Below are positions 23,310 through 35,913 of a stretch of 64,000 bases of DNA, piece after piece. Source of the DNA: Lojkania enalia (lineage: Eukaryota > Ascomycota > Dothideomycetes > Pleosporales); NCBI GenBank assembly GCA_010094045.1, contig ML986781.1, positions 3,201 to 67,200 on the forward strand, written 5' to 3'. The position numbers and the translations under genes are program-made. Position 1 is the stretch's first letter, and every line of letters starts with the position of its first letter. The notes under the pieces were generated by a model that made no database searches, had not been told where the DNA came from, and saw only the letters and a list, made by a program, of their open reading frames with translations.

Positions 23310-24300
23310 GTTTAGTGCAGACTTTGGGGTTGGCAGAGACTCTGGATATTCATGAAACTGTAACGAACAAGCTACTATAGAGGTATATACGCCATTTCAG
23401 ATGCTTTGCATCTCTATTCAAAATTGCCTTGGCTCCTTTCAATCCTTTCTATAATTTTGTCTCTTAAACGCGATTTTCAAGTGCCCATCTCATGCTCTAG
23501 TCTTCTCCCTACGCCCGTTTTCAAAAATTCGAAATGTGCCGTCACGTTTTGCACTCTAACCCTTAGTATCTGCGCGTATTCTCCTACCCTATGATAGGAA
23601 CGTAAGGGCGCAGAGGCTTAAGACCGAGTAGGGGAGTGGTGCTCGATAGCCCATGAGCGTCCATATATCTCCATTGGATCACAGCTTTGGTCAAAATAAC
23701 TATAGGAACGCAAAGATTACTAGCACATTCCTTATCTCTTTTAGCAGATACCCAAAGCTGGACCTGCTTATCTGGAAAAGTTTTCTAACCTTGTCAACGT
23801 CTTCCCACATGACCACGCCACAATGAGGGAGGTACGACCGACTAACCACTCACAGCTAGCCAAAGTTCTAAACCATGACCTACACTTCAAATCGACGGTT
23901 CTAAGGACACTCTTAGATGACCTTAAGGTAGTAGAATTTTCTTGGCATATAGTCCTATTCATTTAATCATCACAAGTTGGTGAAACTAGTAACAATATTT
24001 TTCACTTCCTAGCGACGTAAACATCCTCTCTTTCACCCCCTTACCATCCACACGCTCTAAGCAACCCACTGCAGTCCGCTTCTTTCACCCTGGAAATTCC
24101 CACCAAAAAAAAAATTTCCCTTCGCGTCCCACTGCACAACGCTCGCCACAAGGCCCCAGCCCGATCTTCCCCTTCGTCTACATCTGCACGACACCACCCT
24201 CCGATTCTTTAGTTCTATATAATCATCCCGCTCCAGCTGAATTACTGCGGTAGTTGTACTTTTCTTCACTTCTCGTATCATACGCTTACTCCAAGTTGTA
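23310..24300. other. Intergenic, no supported gene
   Basis: Short ORFs in several frames without domains. Sequence around 24100-24115 has an A10 tract. It forms the left border of the degenerate region. Confidence 0.45.
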
Positions 24301-27300
24301 GATACGGCGCTCAGTAAAAATGGGGGCGGTAAGAAGAAGCTTTGCCCCTACATCAACACACCCAAGGGTTGCTACCGACGCAACTATCGCGACTCCCAAA
24401 AACGCCAGGGGAAGCTGTGCGGAGTCATCCGACGAGGCGTAGTGTCCACACGGGAACAAATGTGCTCTTCTCCGTAAAACGAGCCGACAGGAAGGAGAAA
24501 TCCAACTTCCTCCAAAAGGCGCAAAGAACACCACCGATGGACTAGAGAAACTACGCCCACAAATGAATTCCGTAAATAAAGCTATTCAAAAGCAATTGCG
24601 GCGATGGAGGACTTTCCGTCCTAAAGAGGAAGAAGCTCTCGGTGCAGTCGGCCTCCAGTCTTTCTTTCAACAAGCATCCGAGTTTGTCATCGCCGACACT
24701 AGTATAAGACGAACCGTCATTCAGGAGCTCGCTGCATAGGGCGGTCTCAGGCGGATAAAGGGGCTGCTGAAGTGCTTCGCAAATGCTTTGCATGTGTCTC
24801 AACGGCGCGTCTATCACGATGCATCTATTTCGTTCCTCAAAACAATCACGTTGCCCGAGATTGCTTCCCCTGCTTTGCTAGAGCCTAACTTCAACACGAT
24901 CTACAACATTATCCGGGGCAAGGAGCATAGAGGACGAGCCCTGAATTTCTTCAAGTTCCTAGCAGAAGAATCTCATTTATTACCGCTTCAAGAGATATCG
25001 ACTATTCTATATGCTTTCAGAAAAATTTTAGAGAAGAAGGGCAAGGCACTTGCCACATAGAGGGTTCGCAGAGATCGTCTTGAAGATCGAAGTTGTCATG
25101 GAGTCTCCACAAGGTGGCGACCAGGCGGATCTCGAATCAATGTATACCAAAAGCTTCTTACACGTATTCAGGCACGCTTGAAGGATAATGAGGCCACCCC
25201 AACGAAGCAAGTACATTATGAAATTTCAAAACCAAAGCCAAACTTTGAGCCTAAGGCTGGCGCCCCGGGTTCTTCAGCGAGGCAGGACCAAGGCACGACA
25301 ATGACAACGGAGACATTCAAAAGATTCGAACACCACCAACATTCGAGGAAATTGCGTCTGATATTCCCGAGTATCTTCCGCCGCTGAATCCGTCGCAGCT
25401 CTACTTAACTGGGCCACAAACCTTAATTGATAGGCATTTTCGTTCACTCATAGGGGATAGTGTTAGCCAACTTAGGGGCGCAGTGAGGTTGGGGCTTCAC
25501 TACCTTCAGAATAAGTCGATTCTACAAAAAAGCGACCGTGATATTTACACGCATTCCTATTCTAATGTCGGGTTTGAGGACCTTAGCGCAGATCGTCGGC
25601 AGGGTCTTGAATTGATCATTTCTTTGATCAACCTGTCCCTCTTCAGAGGGAGGCAATCCCCTTAAGCGCACGACAAGAATATTAGGAAAACTCCAGGCGA
25701 TTGCAGGCAGATATAATTGTTTGTATAGTTCACGCTTTGGGTCAGTTTATTCTCTGCAGTCATAGATTCTGTCGATAATCCAAAGCAGGTGGACAAACGA
25801 AATGGTAGCAAGCAGCCGCTAGTGGCCCCTAAATAGACCTCGGATGATATAGTCAATCCACGAAATTTGTTCATCGACCCTATTCGAGCATACATCTCTT
25901 TGGCTCTAGCAAGTTTGGACGATCAGCCCGCGCGCAATCTTGCCGAACAGTTCATGAGAGGCCAATCAAAATGGAAAGTATCCCTTGTAGAGTTCCCAAA
26001 GATACTCCTACTAGCATTTCAATACACTCTCCAAGTATTATAGGCAATGGTCACTTTGGCAGGTCTTCCTTCGCGGATTTACTTGCTCCTCCAGCAGGGA
26101 AGATTGGATATGTGGCAGTTCCACCGCCTAGTTACGCGCAGCAAGGTAATTTCCAGTATGATCTATGTTGCATTCCTTCCGGAGGCAAGAAGCCATTGCT
26201 ACTACCAACGGAAACATTTAATATCAACGAGTTACGAAAGTCTTCGAGTCTCGACAACGCACAGGCAACTAGTGTTGTTGAGGCGCTTTCCAGAGGTCTA
26301 ACTATAATTCAAGGACCTCCAGGCCGCAGCAAAAGCTATACGCGTGTAGCACTGACTCGCATACTACTTGCCAATAAGGAGAAAGCTGCTATTGGACCCA
26401 TCCTTTGCGTCTATTCTACGAAATATGCGCTTGACTATGTCCTGGAGAAATTGCTAGGCAATAACTTTAAATAGATAAGATCGGTTTTCGTTGTAAATCA
26501 GTGTGACTTGAGCCGCTTAATCTGCGCAAAGTCTCTATGGAAATATGCCAAACAGAAGAGGAATGGTAAGCGACCAATGACCTTGAAAACTGACTGGAAG
26601 AGGATGTTCAATGTATGCGAGAGGTAATTTCAACCATGAAGAATGCTGGGAGCCTAAACACTTTGGAGCAATTCATTGCTGCTAGATCTCCAGAACAGGA
26701 CAGCCAGTTGTTTTGCATTATGGAAGAGAATGTTTCACGGGCACGAAAGTGCTTTCCGCCACGGGCTAAACGGCACTGTCGAAGGAGCATCAGGGCCTGA
26801 CCAAGAAATCGAAGCCTTGAAGGAGCTCAGGATAGACTTGTAGTTTATCTCTACCTTTAGATCTTACCGGAAGAACAAAGAAAAGCATGATAGAGCGAGG
26901 AGTGAACGGAACTTGCGATGCCTCTAGCAGGCGAATGTCATTGGCATAGTTACCTCAGACTTAGCGAGAAATCTAGACCTTTTGGGGTTTGTCCAACCAA
27001 AAGTCCTACTTTGCGAAGAAGCTGGGAAGTGCAGGAGGCCCACATGCTTACTACCTTGCTTCCATCAATTGAGCATGCCGTCCTGATCGGCGATCATTTG
27101 CAGCTTCGCGTGTCCAGTAACACGAATGAGTTCCAGTATGAGCACCCTCAGGGTCGCCAATATGCACTTGACATGTTATTTGAGAGGCTCGTTCAACCCT
27201 TGCTGGAGATTCTTAGTATAACTTTGTTGTATTCCAGCCTAGAAATCCAGAGGAGGAGGGATCCAAGCATCTCGAACTTTATTTGGCAAACATTATACCC

Positions 27301-30300
27301 AGCTATCAAGGATGACTCAAGGGTTATGAGTTATCCCGAAGTTGTCGATCTTCGAAAGTGCCCGTTTTGGTTTGATCACAAATATACCGAGGTTGGCGCC
27401 GATATAAACGACTTTATTGCAACTTCAAAATCCAAGGACTTTAGAGTCGAGTACGTTACATGCCTCGGATCTCATTTGCTTCCACGCGGCGAGTACTAAC
27501 ATGGAGAAATTTTAGTGGTTACTCCCTATTCAGACCAGCTTTTCAAGATAAAAATAAGCTGAGCCAGTCACTTGAGGTAGCTCTGAACGATAGAGATAGA
27601 AACGATCTCGAGGCTGCGGGGATCATTGAAGAGCGATCATGTACATTACAGCAAGCGAAAGGGATAGCTAAAACGAGCTTACTTCGCACCGTTGGGATTG
27701 CGACTGTAGATAACTTCCAAGGGGAAGAGAGCAAGATTGTAATCATTTCTTTGGTTCGATGTAACGACATCAATGTATGTGGTTTTCTAAAGACATCTAA
27801 CAGGATCAATGTGCTACTTTCTCGGGCCATGCATGGAAGTGACTATCGATACGTCTCCCAGCGATATAGATGTTAACAGCTCCAGTGTATATTATTAGCA
27901 ACCTGTAGACATCAAGCCATGTTCCTATGTGAGTAAAGGTCGTTGAACTACTGAAAGTCGACGGTAATCATGGTACAAAGCTTGAATTTCGCTGTCTGCG
28001 TCACTCCGACAGGTCTATTTAGGTTTTTTCCGCCGAAGACTTTTCAAAATTTTCATCCGGAGACGGATGCTAATTGCCGTGCAAAAGAGGGAAAATATTA
28101 TCTCCAAGAACGAGTTATCCTTACGCTAACCCTGCAATAGTTAAGTTCTTGTGGGTATGTTTTCCTACAACGCTGCCATTCCAGGATGAGGCATGATGCG
28201 GTCAAATGCCTGGAAGAATGTTTGCGGCGTAAGCTTGGCTGCGGTATGCACATACTCCACATGAATAGCTTCTTTGAAAGACTAATTCCAGTTACAGATC
28301 ACTCATGCCCCTTGCCTTGTGGCAAGCCTTGCCACCCGAAATGCTAGATTGCTCTCAGAGATATCGATCTCCTTCTCAAGTGCAGACATCTCCTCAAAGA
28401 CGAACAGTGCTGGCAAAACCAGAATCTTGATCCTATACTCTGCACAACCAAGGCTTCACGAAAGGTCAGCAAATGCGAACACACTATCCATGTTCAATGT
28501 CATGAGGATGTTAACTCGGAACATTTCAAATGCTGAGCAGCAGGCGAGACGGCCTTACTTCGTGGTCACAAATGTAAGCCATTCTTCCGTTTCCCAACAC
28601 GCCGCTAATCGACAGTAAAAAAAAAGAGCCTGCATCTTTTGTCGGCACGAAAATGGAGATAGTCATGGTAAATGCAAAGAGCCTTGTGGTCGACCAGTAA
28701 GTTCGGTTTCTTCTGTTAAATAGCTGGTGGCTGATATTATCTCATTTCTCTACCTGTTCGCATGGATGCAAAGCTCTCTATCCTGGAAAAACTTGACCTC
28801 TGTGCACGCGGATATGCGAGGTTTCCTTTGCATATTCTAGATGTAGCAAATAATGTTCCGAGGTTTGCACCCCTTGCGCCCATGCTGACTGTTCATCTTC
28901 TTGCCCGCATAGTAGATGTAAGTTTGAATTACTGCATCTAGAAGAAATGACTGACCTGATAATCCATTAGGTACATTGCTATGTGCAGCTCCTTGTGACT
29001 GGCTACCTTGCAGTTAGCGTTGTTCAAAGCTACTCGCCTGCAGCTATCAATGTCCTAGCGTATGTGGCAAAACTTGTCTAGACGCCAAATTATGTCAAGC
29101 ATGTGCTAGCAGCATCATTAAGGATATGCCTGTGGACTTTATAGAATTGAAAAAGTACGGAGAAATCGATGCCCACAGAGATCCATGCGTCTTCCTACCC
29201 TGCAGGCGTTTCCTGGCAATGACCAATATGGATGGTCGAGCTGACTTCGCAATCGCATACGAACTCAACCCAGACGTTTCGGTCAAGTCTATCAAGGCTT
29301 CTCCGCCTTTCTCTACTAGTCTGCAGGATCTTCCTACCTGTCCTACTTGCCGAGGATCCTTGCGATCCATTAATCGATATGGCCGTATAGTTCGCCGCAT
29401 TCTGATCGACGAATCGACGAAACGGGTTGTTATCTTGGTAGGTACAATGTACGGATCTTTGGTAGGTCGCGTACATGATGAGCAAGAGGCACTTCTTGTA
29501 ACCACGACAACCGCCGATTTGCCTCCTTTTACGGAACCACTCACTTTTTGTGGAAATAGAGACCAGGAATTTTCTAATATCTTAAAGTAACTCAAGGCTG
29601 CATTAAATACTTCGGCATGAAGAAGCTAGGAATGGTATCGTAGCTTATGTAGCTCGAGTGCACAAACACGAGATTCCGTATGCCCAAATTTGCGAGCTCA
29701 TTGAAGTGGCTAGTAGAGAGTCCGGTAATACCGATGTTCAAGAGATACTAGAACTTGTTTCTTTGACAGCTTTTCTATATAATGGCGCTCGCATGGCTCA
29801 TAAAGTGGGACATTTCTCTATTGGCAAATATCCTCGAGATAGCGCAAAACGTCCGCCCAGGACCCCTGCCTATGCATGTCTTGGTCGACTTACGTAGCAG
29901 CCATGAGGATTACCTCTGGGTCATGAAGGAAGCATGAGCCGCAAAGGGCGGCGAACGGAAAGTTGAGGCGCACATCTTTTACGCACAATTTTCTATCATA
30001 GAGATGTAGTACATATCGCAGCCGGCGGCAGCGAATCTCCTGAAAGAGGATACTTAAATCCACATCGACGCTGCTCGCGATTTGTGCAAGGAACAAGGCG
30101 GCAAATTACTCTCTTGTTTCAGAGGTCAAGCAGGTGGGGCTCGCTCTTCGCAACAATATCTTCATCCGGGCTGTTACTTCGGAGGAATGTCGATCCGTGC
30201 TTGATGGTATGGCAAGTGAGCTCCGTGGAACTGGCCATTGGTACTAATGTGCGAATGGTCATCCCTTTTCTGTTGGTGAATGTGGTATATCGATGCTCCG

Positions 30301-30352
30301 ATCGGCGGCGAGCACCATCGACCAACCGAAGGTGTCTCGAGGGCCGATAATT
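24301..30352 (+). pseudogene. Decayed NFX1-type zinc-finger RNA helicase (ZNFX1-like)
   Basis: Fragments in all three plus-strand frames appear in the order of one large protein. Near 24330 is a CCCH finger relic (LCPYINTPKGCYRR) missing later Cys/His. From 24560 to 25060 there is a helical N-terminal part (IVEVL-type, e.g. GLQSFFQQASEFVIADTSIR). At 26310 the Walker A region reads QGPPGRSKSY where the family has GPPGTGKS. At about 27010 the Walker B region reads VLLCEEAG, then a one-base frameshift leads to EVQEAHMLTTLLPSIEHAVL. At 27708 comes [17 protein letters not shown] and at 27801 [10 protein letters not shown]. From 28300 to 29000 there are NFX1-type Cys/His fingers (CGKPCHPKC, CHEDVNSEHFKC). 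At 29330 is CPTCRGSLRSINRYGRIVRR. At 30225 an RZ-type finger reads GHWY, stop, CANGHPFSVGECG. Stops at 26472, 26925 and 30245 fit CAG/CAA-to-TAG/TAA changes. Intact relatives (ZNFX1, fission-yeast Hrr1) work in small-RNA and heterochromatin pathways or antiviral defence. Confidence 0.88.
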
Positions 30353-30819
30353 TAGAGCGAGAGCTTGCGGATATGAAGTTGAATGAGTGAAGTGCGACTG
30401 TTGATGGTGTAGGAGGTATCATGACGTGATTCCGAAGTCCCCACCTTCGCCTATTGTGCGAGTTTTTAATATCTGAGTGATGACAGCTAATATTCATATA
30501 TGAGCGGCGATATGAGGTGCGAGGTAATTATTTAAGAGGAGAGTGTTCTTTTGTATTCGGGCTTCTGTCGTGAAAGCAATATATTTTAATATAAATTCCC
30601 CTTTCGGCTTCGAAAAGATCCTGAAATTATAGGCCCGATATGTGATTCTCGCAAACCTTTGTGAATAGAGTGTTTCTGGAAACCTTCATCCCTCGTGAAT
30701 ACTGACTTCATTATATAAATTAAATGGAGTATTTGGTGAGTATTTTCTTTTACGACTTTTTGCGGCTACTGGGTGTAGAGTTGACACCTTTTTATCTTTT
30801 AAAAACCGACTTTTAATTT
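30353..30819. other. AT-rich spacer
   Basis: The stretch lies between the RZ-finger relic and the first solo LTR. No ORF was supported. The last five bases (AATTT, 30815-30819) are the left target duplication of the LTR. Confidence 0.5.
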
Positions 30820-31022
30820 TGTCATGGGGATTTTGGCAAGCCTGCCGAGCTGTATCAAATATCGTCGTAAGATATCACGGTCGATATAACGCTGGATATC
30901 ACGCTGGATATCAGCTGATATACCCCTTTTCCAGGTACATAAATATGGCCCGCTGGCCATCTTCAATCAAGAAGTTCAGCTCCTCATCTCCCTCCCTGAG
31001 ACAAGATTCGCCTCTCACCACA
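30820..31022 (+). mobile_element. Solo LTR-like element, family B (203 bp)
   Basis: The element begins TGTCATGGGG and ends CTCACCACA, so it has the TG...CA ends of an LTR. It is flanked by identical 5-bp duplications, AATTT at 30815-30819 and 31023-31027. A second copy lies at 61163-61353 and matches at about 90 percent by eye, with most differences being transitions. This copy carries a 12-bp tandem duplication (CGCTGGATATCA twice, 30890-30913) that accounts exactly for the length difference (203 versus 191). A TATA-like ACATAAATATGG is present. No internal retroelement genes adjoin it, so it is a solo LTR or a small non-autonomous element. Confidence 0.85.
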
Positions 31023-31027
31023 AATTT

Positions 31028-32232
31028 TATATCACTTGAAACTGAAAGACTATCTAAAACCTAAGTAGTTGTCAAGGTTAGCGAAGAAAAGAATGACGAT
31101 GGGGTATCCAGCTACCACTAAATATCTTAGGAGGTTTTGATCAAAACTGTTGGATTTGTGAATATTGTGCTAAAAGAAAATATTCAGTCCTTTTATTTTT
31201 TATTATTATTATTAATTTTTTTTTTACTACCCTGTTGTGTTATACAACTGGCAGGCGCTTTTCTGTGTTGTAGCTTTTCGTCGCGATTTGCTAGGTTGGC
31301 TTCTTTGTCTGCGGAGATATTGCGGCTTGTGTCAAAGTGGTCTAGCAGTGGGAAGCTCCGGTCTACTCGGTATATTTGAGTAGATATTCTGGAGTTTCTA
31401 AGGCAGGTTTGCAAAGGTTTTTTGAAATAAAAGTCAAGTAAGAGTGGTAATTGCTAGCGCGAAATGATTCTTAATATGTCTAACCACCGAGTGGATAGCA
31501 AGCAAAAATATCTCTCCAGCTTTTAGAACGAGGCAAATGCACCCCCCCAGATTTTATATTAGATTTTACAAAGCTCAAAGGTAGTCCGTGCATGGACGAC
31601 CGAAGCATTCAGCTGAGTGTTATCGGCGTTCCATTCAGCCTTGTGTTATGTAGGATGCCTACGATCAGCGACAGGTTTAGAGACGAAGCTTGATAGAGTT
31701 CTATGAACTAGATGAAGGCCCTCTTAGTCCTCATAGTGAACGATCAAAAGGGAAAATGAGACCGATAAAGGTAGAGAGATACTTGGTGCGGAGGTTTCAA
31801 GCTGCATTTCCAAAAACGATTCGCGGCCTAATTTTCATCCTTCAGTCCGGTATACCACTTAGATGAGGGATTGCCAATTCTTTCGAAGTCGGATGCTGTT
31901 AGATACATAAGACTATTTAAACATATACTAGTTCCGGTATCCAGTAATTTATTCAGGGTCTTTGCAAGGCCATTTCTCTGATGCTAGAGGAACCTGCGCA
32001 GAAACACTGTCTTTACAACTATGTATATATAGTAGGAGCACCTAATCCTTCTCTGAAATCACCTCAACCTCGCTTGCGAGTGGGGGGTTCAAAAGCGTGG
32101 TCAATGGTCTTGATGATGCACTGTTCTGACGCCTAAGGCGCCGACAACCAATCTTTGTTCGTAGGCGTAAGGTATTAAAACAGGTGAGAAGAACTGCGTT
32201 GATTGATATTTATAGAGAATCAAGGCCATTCT
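31028..32232. other. AT-rich intergenic, no supported gene
   Basis: Very AT-rich with T and A tracts near 31190-31220. Small ORFs only. It probably contains further degenerate element sequence that I cannot name. Confidence 0.45.
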
Positions 32233-32374
32233 TGTAAGGTTATATGTATCGCACGATCCTTATTATGTATTAGCCCTAATATCATGTGATAGCTAGGACA
32301 GACAGTATAAATAGCTCTGATCCTCTATAGATATGAATCAACACAGTTCTCCTTATCTGCGCCGATACTTTACA
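32233..32374 (+). mobile_element. Solo LTR-like element, family A (142 bp)
   Basis: The element starts TGTAAGG and ends ACTTTACA, so its terminal TGTAA/TTACA is a perfect inverted repeat of LTR type. Flanks are ATTCT (32228-32232) and ATTTT (32375-32379), a target duplication with one C/T difference. A TATA box (TATAAATA, 32306-32313) lies inside, as expected for an LTR promoter. The same sequence, interrupted by a family B element, is found at 61061-61400. Confidence 0.75.
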
Positions 32375-33600
32375 ATTTTTACTATCTTTCCTAGTGTAAT
32401 ATTATATAAAGGCTAGTCGTCAATGGGAATTGTGCCCTCTATAACCTTAAAGTTGGTTGTCGTTACCGTTCTTAGCGTTAATATTATCACGCAGCTTACA
32501 CTCCATGAAGAGGCAACTACGACCTGATCTGTCACGTGATTTAACATCCTATTATAGCTAGCCTGTATTATCAGGCGTATATAGTCTCGCTACTGCTAGC
32601 CTCTAGCTGGGAAGGCCACTTACACTCCTTCAGTACATCAATTATTGCCTCGGCAATTGATGCTACCTAATGCGCGACATGATCACTTATCAAACGCATT
32701 TCAAGAAATCTCGCACCCCATGTTTGCATCGCTTAATGACATAAATTGACTATGAACTTCCCTTATACTCCACTAGATGTGTACCAGAACGATATCCGCG
32801 TCCTGACCTGAACTCAAGTCCTGGTACATTTTATGATATGGTATCCGGCTCCTTGACCCATACCACACTTCTCCGCTTCTCCTCAGCCCATATCAGACCG
32901 CCTTGAAACCCCTGACAGAAAGTTCGTCCGCCGAAAATCGCCTCTCAGGACAGGATCCAGTACGAGACCATCTCATAAGCCTGGGACGACGCAAAATTGT
33001 GGTCATAATCTATCTTGATGGCAACATCGTCAACGCACCGAAAAGCTCTGAGACTACTCTTCGTCACATGCGACACCTAGATCAAAAACGCCGCTTTTGA
33101 TTGACGCTATATGTGCCAATCAAAAGGATTTCAATGAGCAGTCTTAGAAGATTGAGATTATGGGGGATGTCAACCAATACGGAATACGGAATCTAGTGTA
33201 CCTAGGCGAAGATGGGAATGATATTAAATCAACGTTAGGAAGTAATGAAAATCTAATCGAAAGGGGGATCAATGACGTAACAAATAAGCATGATTCTCTT
33301 CTGTAAATAACTCTTCTAGAGGGATTCTGCTAATTACGAGAGATCCCGTATCGTAGACGTCGGGGAGGCGTTGCTAGACATGTTCGCCAAGTCGTCGTTT
33401 GGGTAAGTCTAAACGAAACATTACCTTGCTCCGAACTACAATACGTGAGTGAGTTGACTCTGGGTATTGCAGGAAGCTACTCTCGCGCACACAAATATTT
33501 GTCATAGCGGCAATTTCGAATCTTCCCTGAATGAATTGCTTATTGTGGCATATTAGCTGCCTTACAAGCCCAGTAACCTCAGCAATTATCTACTTATTCA
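32375..33600. other. AT-rich intergenic, no supported gene
   Basis: A 65-codon ORF at 32903-33100 has no recognisable domain. Otherwise the stretch contains many stops in all frames. Confidence 0.4.
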
Positions 33601-33707
33601 CTCGATAGGCTGGAGTTGCGCTGCAAGAATATTCGAATTGGTCGACTGAGAGCATGGAATGTATAGCGCTGGACGTTGTCTACCAACTTTAGACCACATT
33701 CAGGAGA

Positions 33708-34444
33708 ATGCCCAAGATTTTGAGTGCTTGGGGCCTAAAGGTCGGATCTTTTCTATCTTTAGGCCCATTGAACGACCTGGTTTCGAATGGTGTTCCGCAA
33801 GAATTCTTTCTAGATTACAGACGAAATCTTGCAGATATTCTTATTACTACAACGTATCATGCGATAATGGAACGTCTAAGACCATTGGACACATTAAAGT
33901 CTGTACGACATATTTCGAATGAGGATATTTATTTTGATGGGCTTACCGTCTTGGGTTCCTTGATGGCATGGAGTGTAAGACATGAATAGAGATCCAAATA
34001 GATTGCCGAGTTATTAAGGCTTTCTTAGCGCTATTGAGATATAACACAAAATACGTCCAGAAAAACCAGAGAGTGGCAGAGTTAATATATGGGAGATTGA
34101 AAGCTGAGTGCTGGATCGAATCGAGGGATCCCCACGCCAACCGGACGGCTTGCACAGACGGCCATGTGTGGAAGCCATACATTGACACTTTCGTCGTCCC
34201 TTTAAGAGATGTTCCCCAAAGTCGAGGTCCCATTAACAAAGAAGCTGTCTATAACCTTATAACTACCGGGGCTTGGACCGACGATCAACCTAGAAAGGAA
34301 GGGTATGATGGAATTTGCAAAGAATTCCTTTCACTATTCGTATCTGATAAGAATTTCCATAGAAATATTCCTCAAGAATTCCAGCACTGCAGTATGATCA
34401 TTTACAACGCCTGTAGGAGACGCAGTCTAGCCACAACCCGATAA
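33708..34444 (+). pseudogene. Unrecognised broken coding region
   Basis: Two plus-strand ORFs, 33708-33989 (93 aa) and 34034-34444 (136 aa), read as plausible globular protein: LNDLVSNGVPQEFF and YHAIMERLRPLDTLKSVRHI, then QRVAELIYGRLKAECWIE and HVWKPYIDTFVVPLRDVPQ. Neither has a family I recognise. They could be exons of one small gene or pieces of a decayed one. The surrounding AT-rich relic landscape favours decay. Confidence 0.35.
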
Positions 34445-35646
34445 CGGCTTCTGAGTCTCCTGCCTAATATCACACAGGAAGGAGACATTATTGCAATGCT
34501 TTTCGGAGCACCTATGCCGCTTGCTCTTAGGATGTGCGACGAGCATTAGCAATCCGTGGGATAGGCCTGCAGTTATGGCATGATGAACGGCGAACCAATT
34601 CTCGAATGGCGGACACAAGGTTCACCATAGCAGTCATTTCCATTGATATGATGAGTCCTGTCCTGTAGGGACAATAGAAGACCATAGAGAGGTTCTAAGA
34701 GCAAATAATTGAGATTAGTGTGTAGGAGAGTCAACGGAGGGCTGATGTTCATTACAAAACTCCGTGGAGGTTACAGTGAATTGAGAGTTCACGTGACATT
34801 CTGCGTTCTTGTGCTTTATATTAGAATCTAGGGTTAATAGCAACTGTGGTGAGATAATATTTTTGGCCCTATCTAGAACAATATTTTCGTTCAACGATAG
34901 ATCAGAGATGTAAAGCTGATGGCACGGATGGCAGTATGCAGGAATGGTCTCAGAAACTGTGGCCGGTTGAAGGTGTGCGAATACTGTATTCCTAGCTATC
35001 AAAAGTATAGGTGTGGAAATGTGAGAGCTTTAACCCTTGACTTTATAGAGTAGGAATGATGGGATGGACTGAAGTGGTAGCGGCAGAACTAGGGATTCTC
35101 TGAGGCCACGCGGCAAATACAAGCTTCTAACGAGGAATTATAGCGTAATAACATCCACGCGATTAAGATTTTACTTAACTTACTGAATGAGATATCGCGT
35201 TTCAGCCTTGCCAGCGCCGTCGTCAATATGACTCCTTAACTATCTGTTTCCTTCATACTACAGTAAAAATCTGATAAAAATATCCAGACGACACTCGTGT
35301 ATTCTGCGCCAACCCATTTTGCATCAAAATTCTCCCTTAGCACTCAATAACTCTATACCTGCGCCTATGCATCCCATATCTAATGCTCCCACAACAGATC
35401 TGAACCGCCACCACCAACCCCGCGGAACTACAATTAAGCGCCAAAAAAAAAAAAAAAAAAACCGAGTTCTACATGGTGCTACAACTAAGTACATCATTTG
35501 AACAACTCCCCCAATCCATCATCTGATCCTCAATTTGGAATTGACATCTCCTGATCTACTCTCTCGCACAACCCAACCCCAGCCCAATCCACTCAAACTC
35601 GACCTGCCCTCGCTCAAACGGAGACGCCCCGGCTTTCTACCTAGGT
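34445..35646. other. Intergenic, no supported gene
   Basis: Contains an A18 tract at about 35443-35460. ORFs on both strands are short and start with TTG or lack domains. Confidence 0.45.
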
Positions 35647-35913
35647 ATGCCAAATACCCAAGGTCCGTCTCCTTCAGCCGCAAGCGGCCCCATCCATCCC
35701 ACGGGTACCACAAACGGGGCTCTCGGCCGCGGATCCGGACCGCCCGTCGCATCGCAACGAGTATATTCCCGACCACGCAAGGGCAAATTTCCCAAGTCGA
35801 ACATGGACTTCACATGTCATACATGCCCGGTGCGGGTCATAGATATCAGACTGTATTCTGGGACGATTTGTTGGGCGACCAACAAATCAGATGCGTGTGC
35901 TAAGCTATGCTAG
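35647..35913 (+). CDS. Possible small protein, unknown (88 aa)
   Basis: An ATG-initiated ORF preceded by a pyrimidine-rich leader. The first 45 residues are Pro/Gly/Ser-rich and disordered, and the end has four Cys (FTCHTCPVR, ICWATNKSDACAKLC). It could be the first exon of a longer gene or a chance ORF. An overlapping frame is also open (35535-35903), which weakens the case. Confidence 0.25.
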   Translation: MPNTQGPSPSAASGPIHPTGTTNGALGRGSGPPVASQRVYSRPRKGKFPKSNMDFTCHTCPVRVIDIRLYSGTICWATNKSDACAKLC

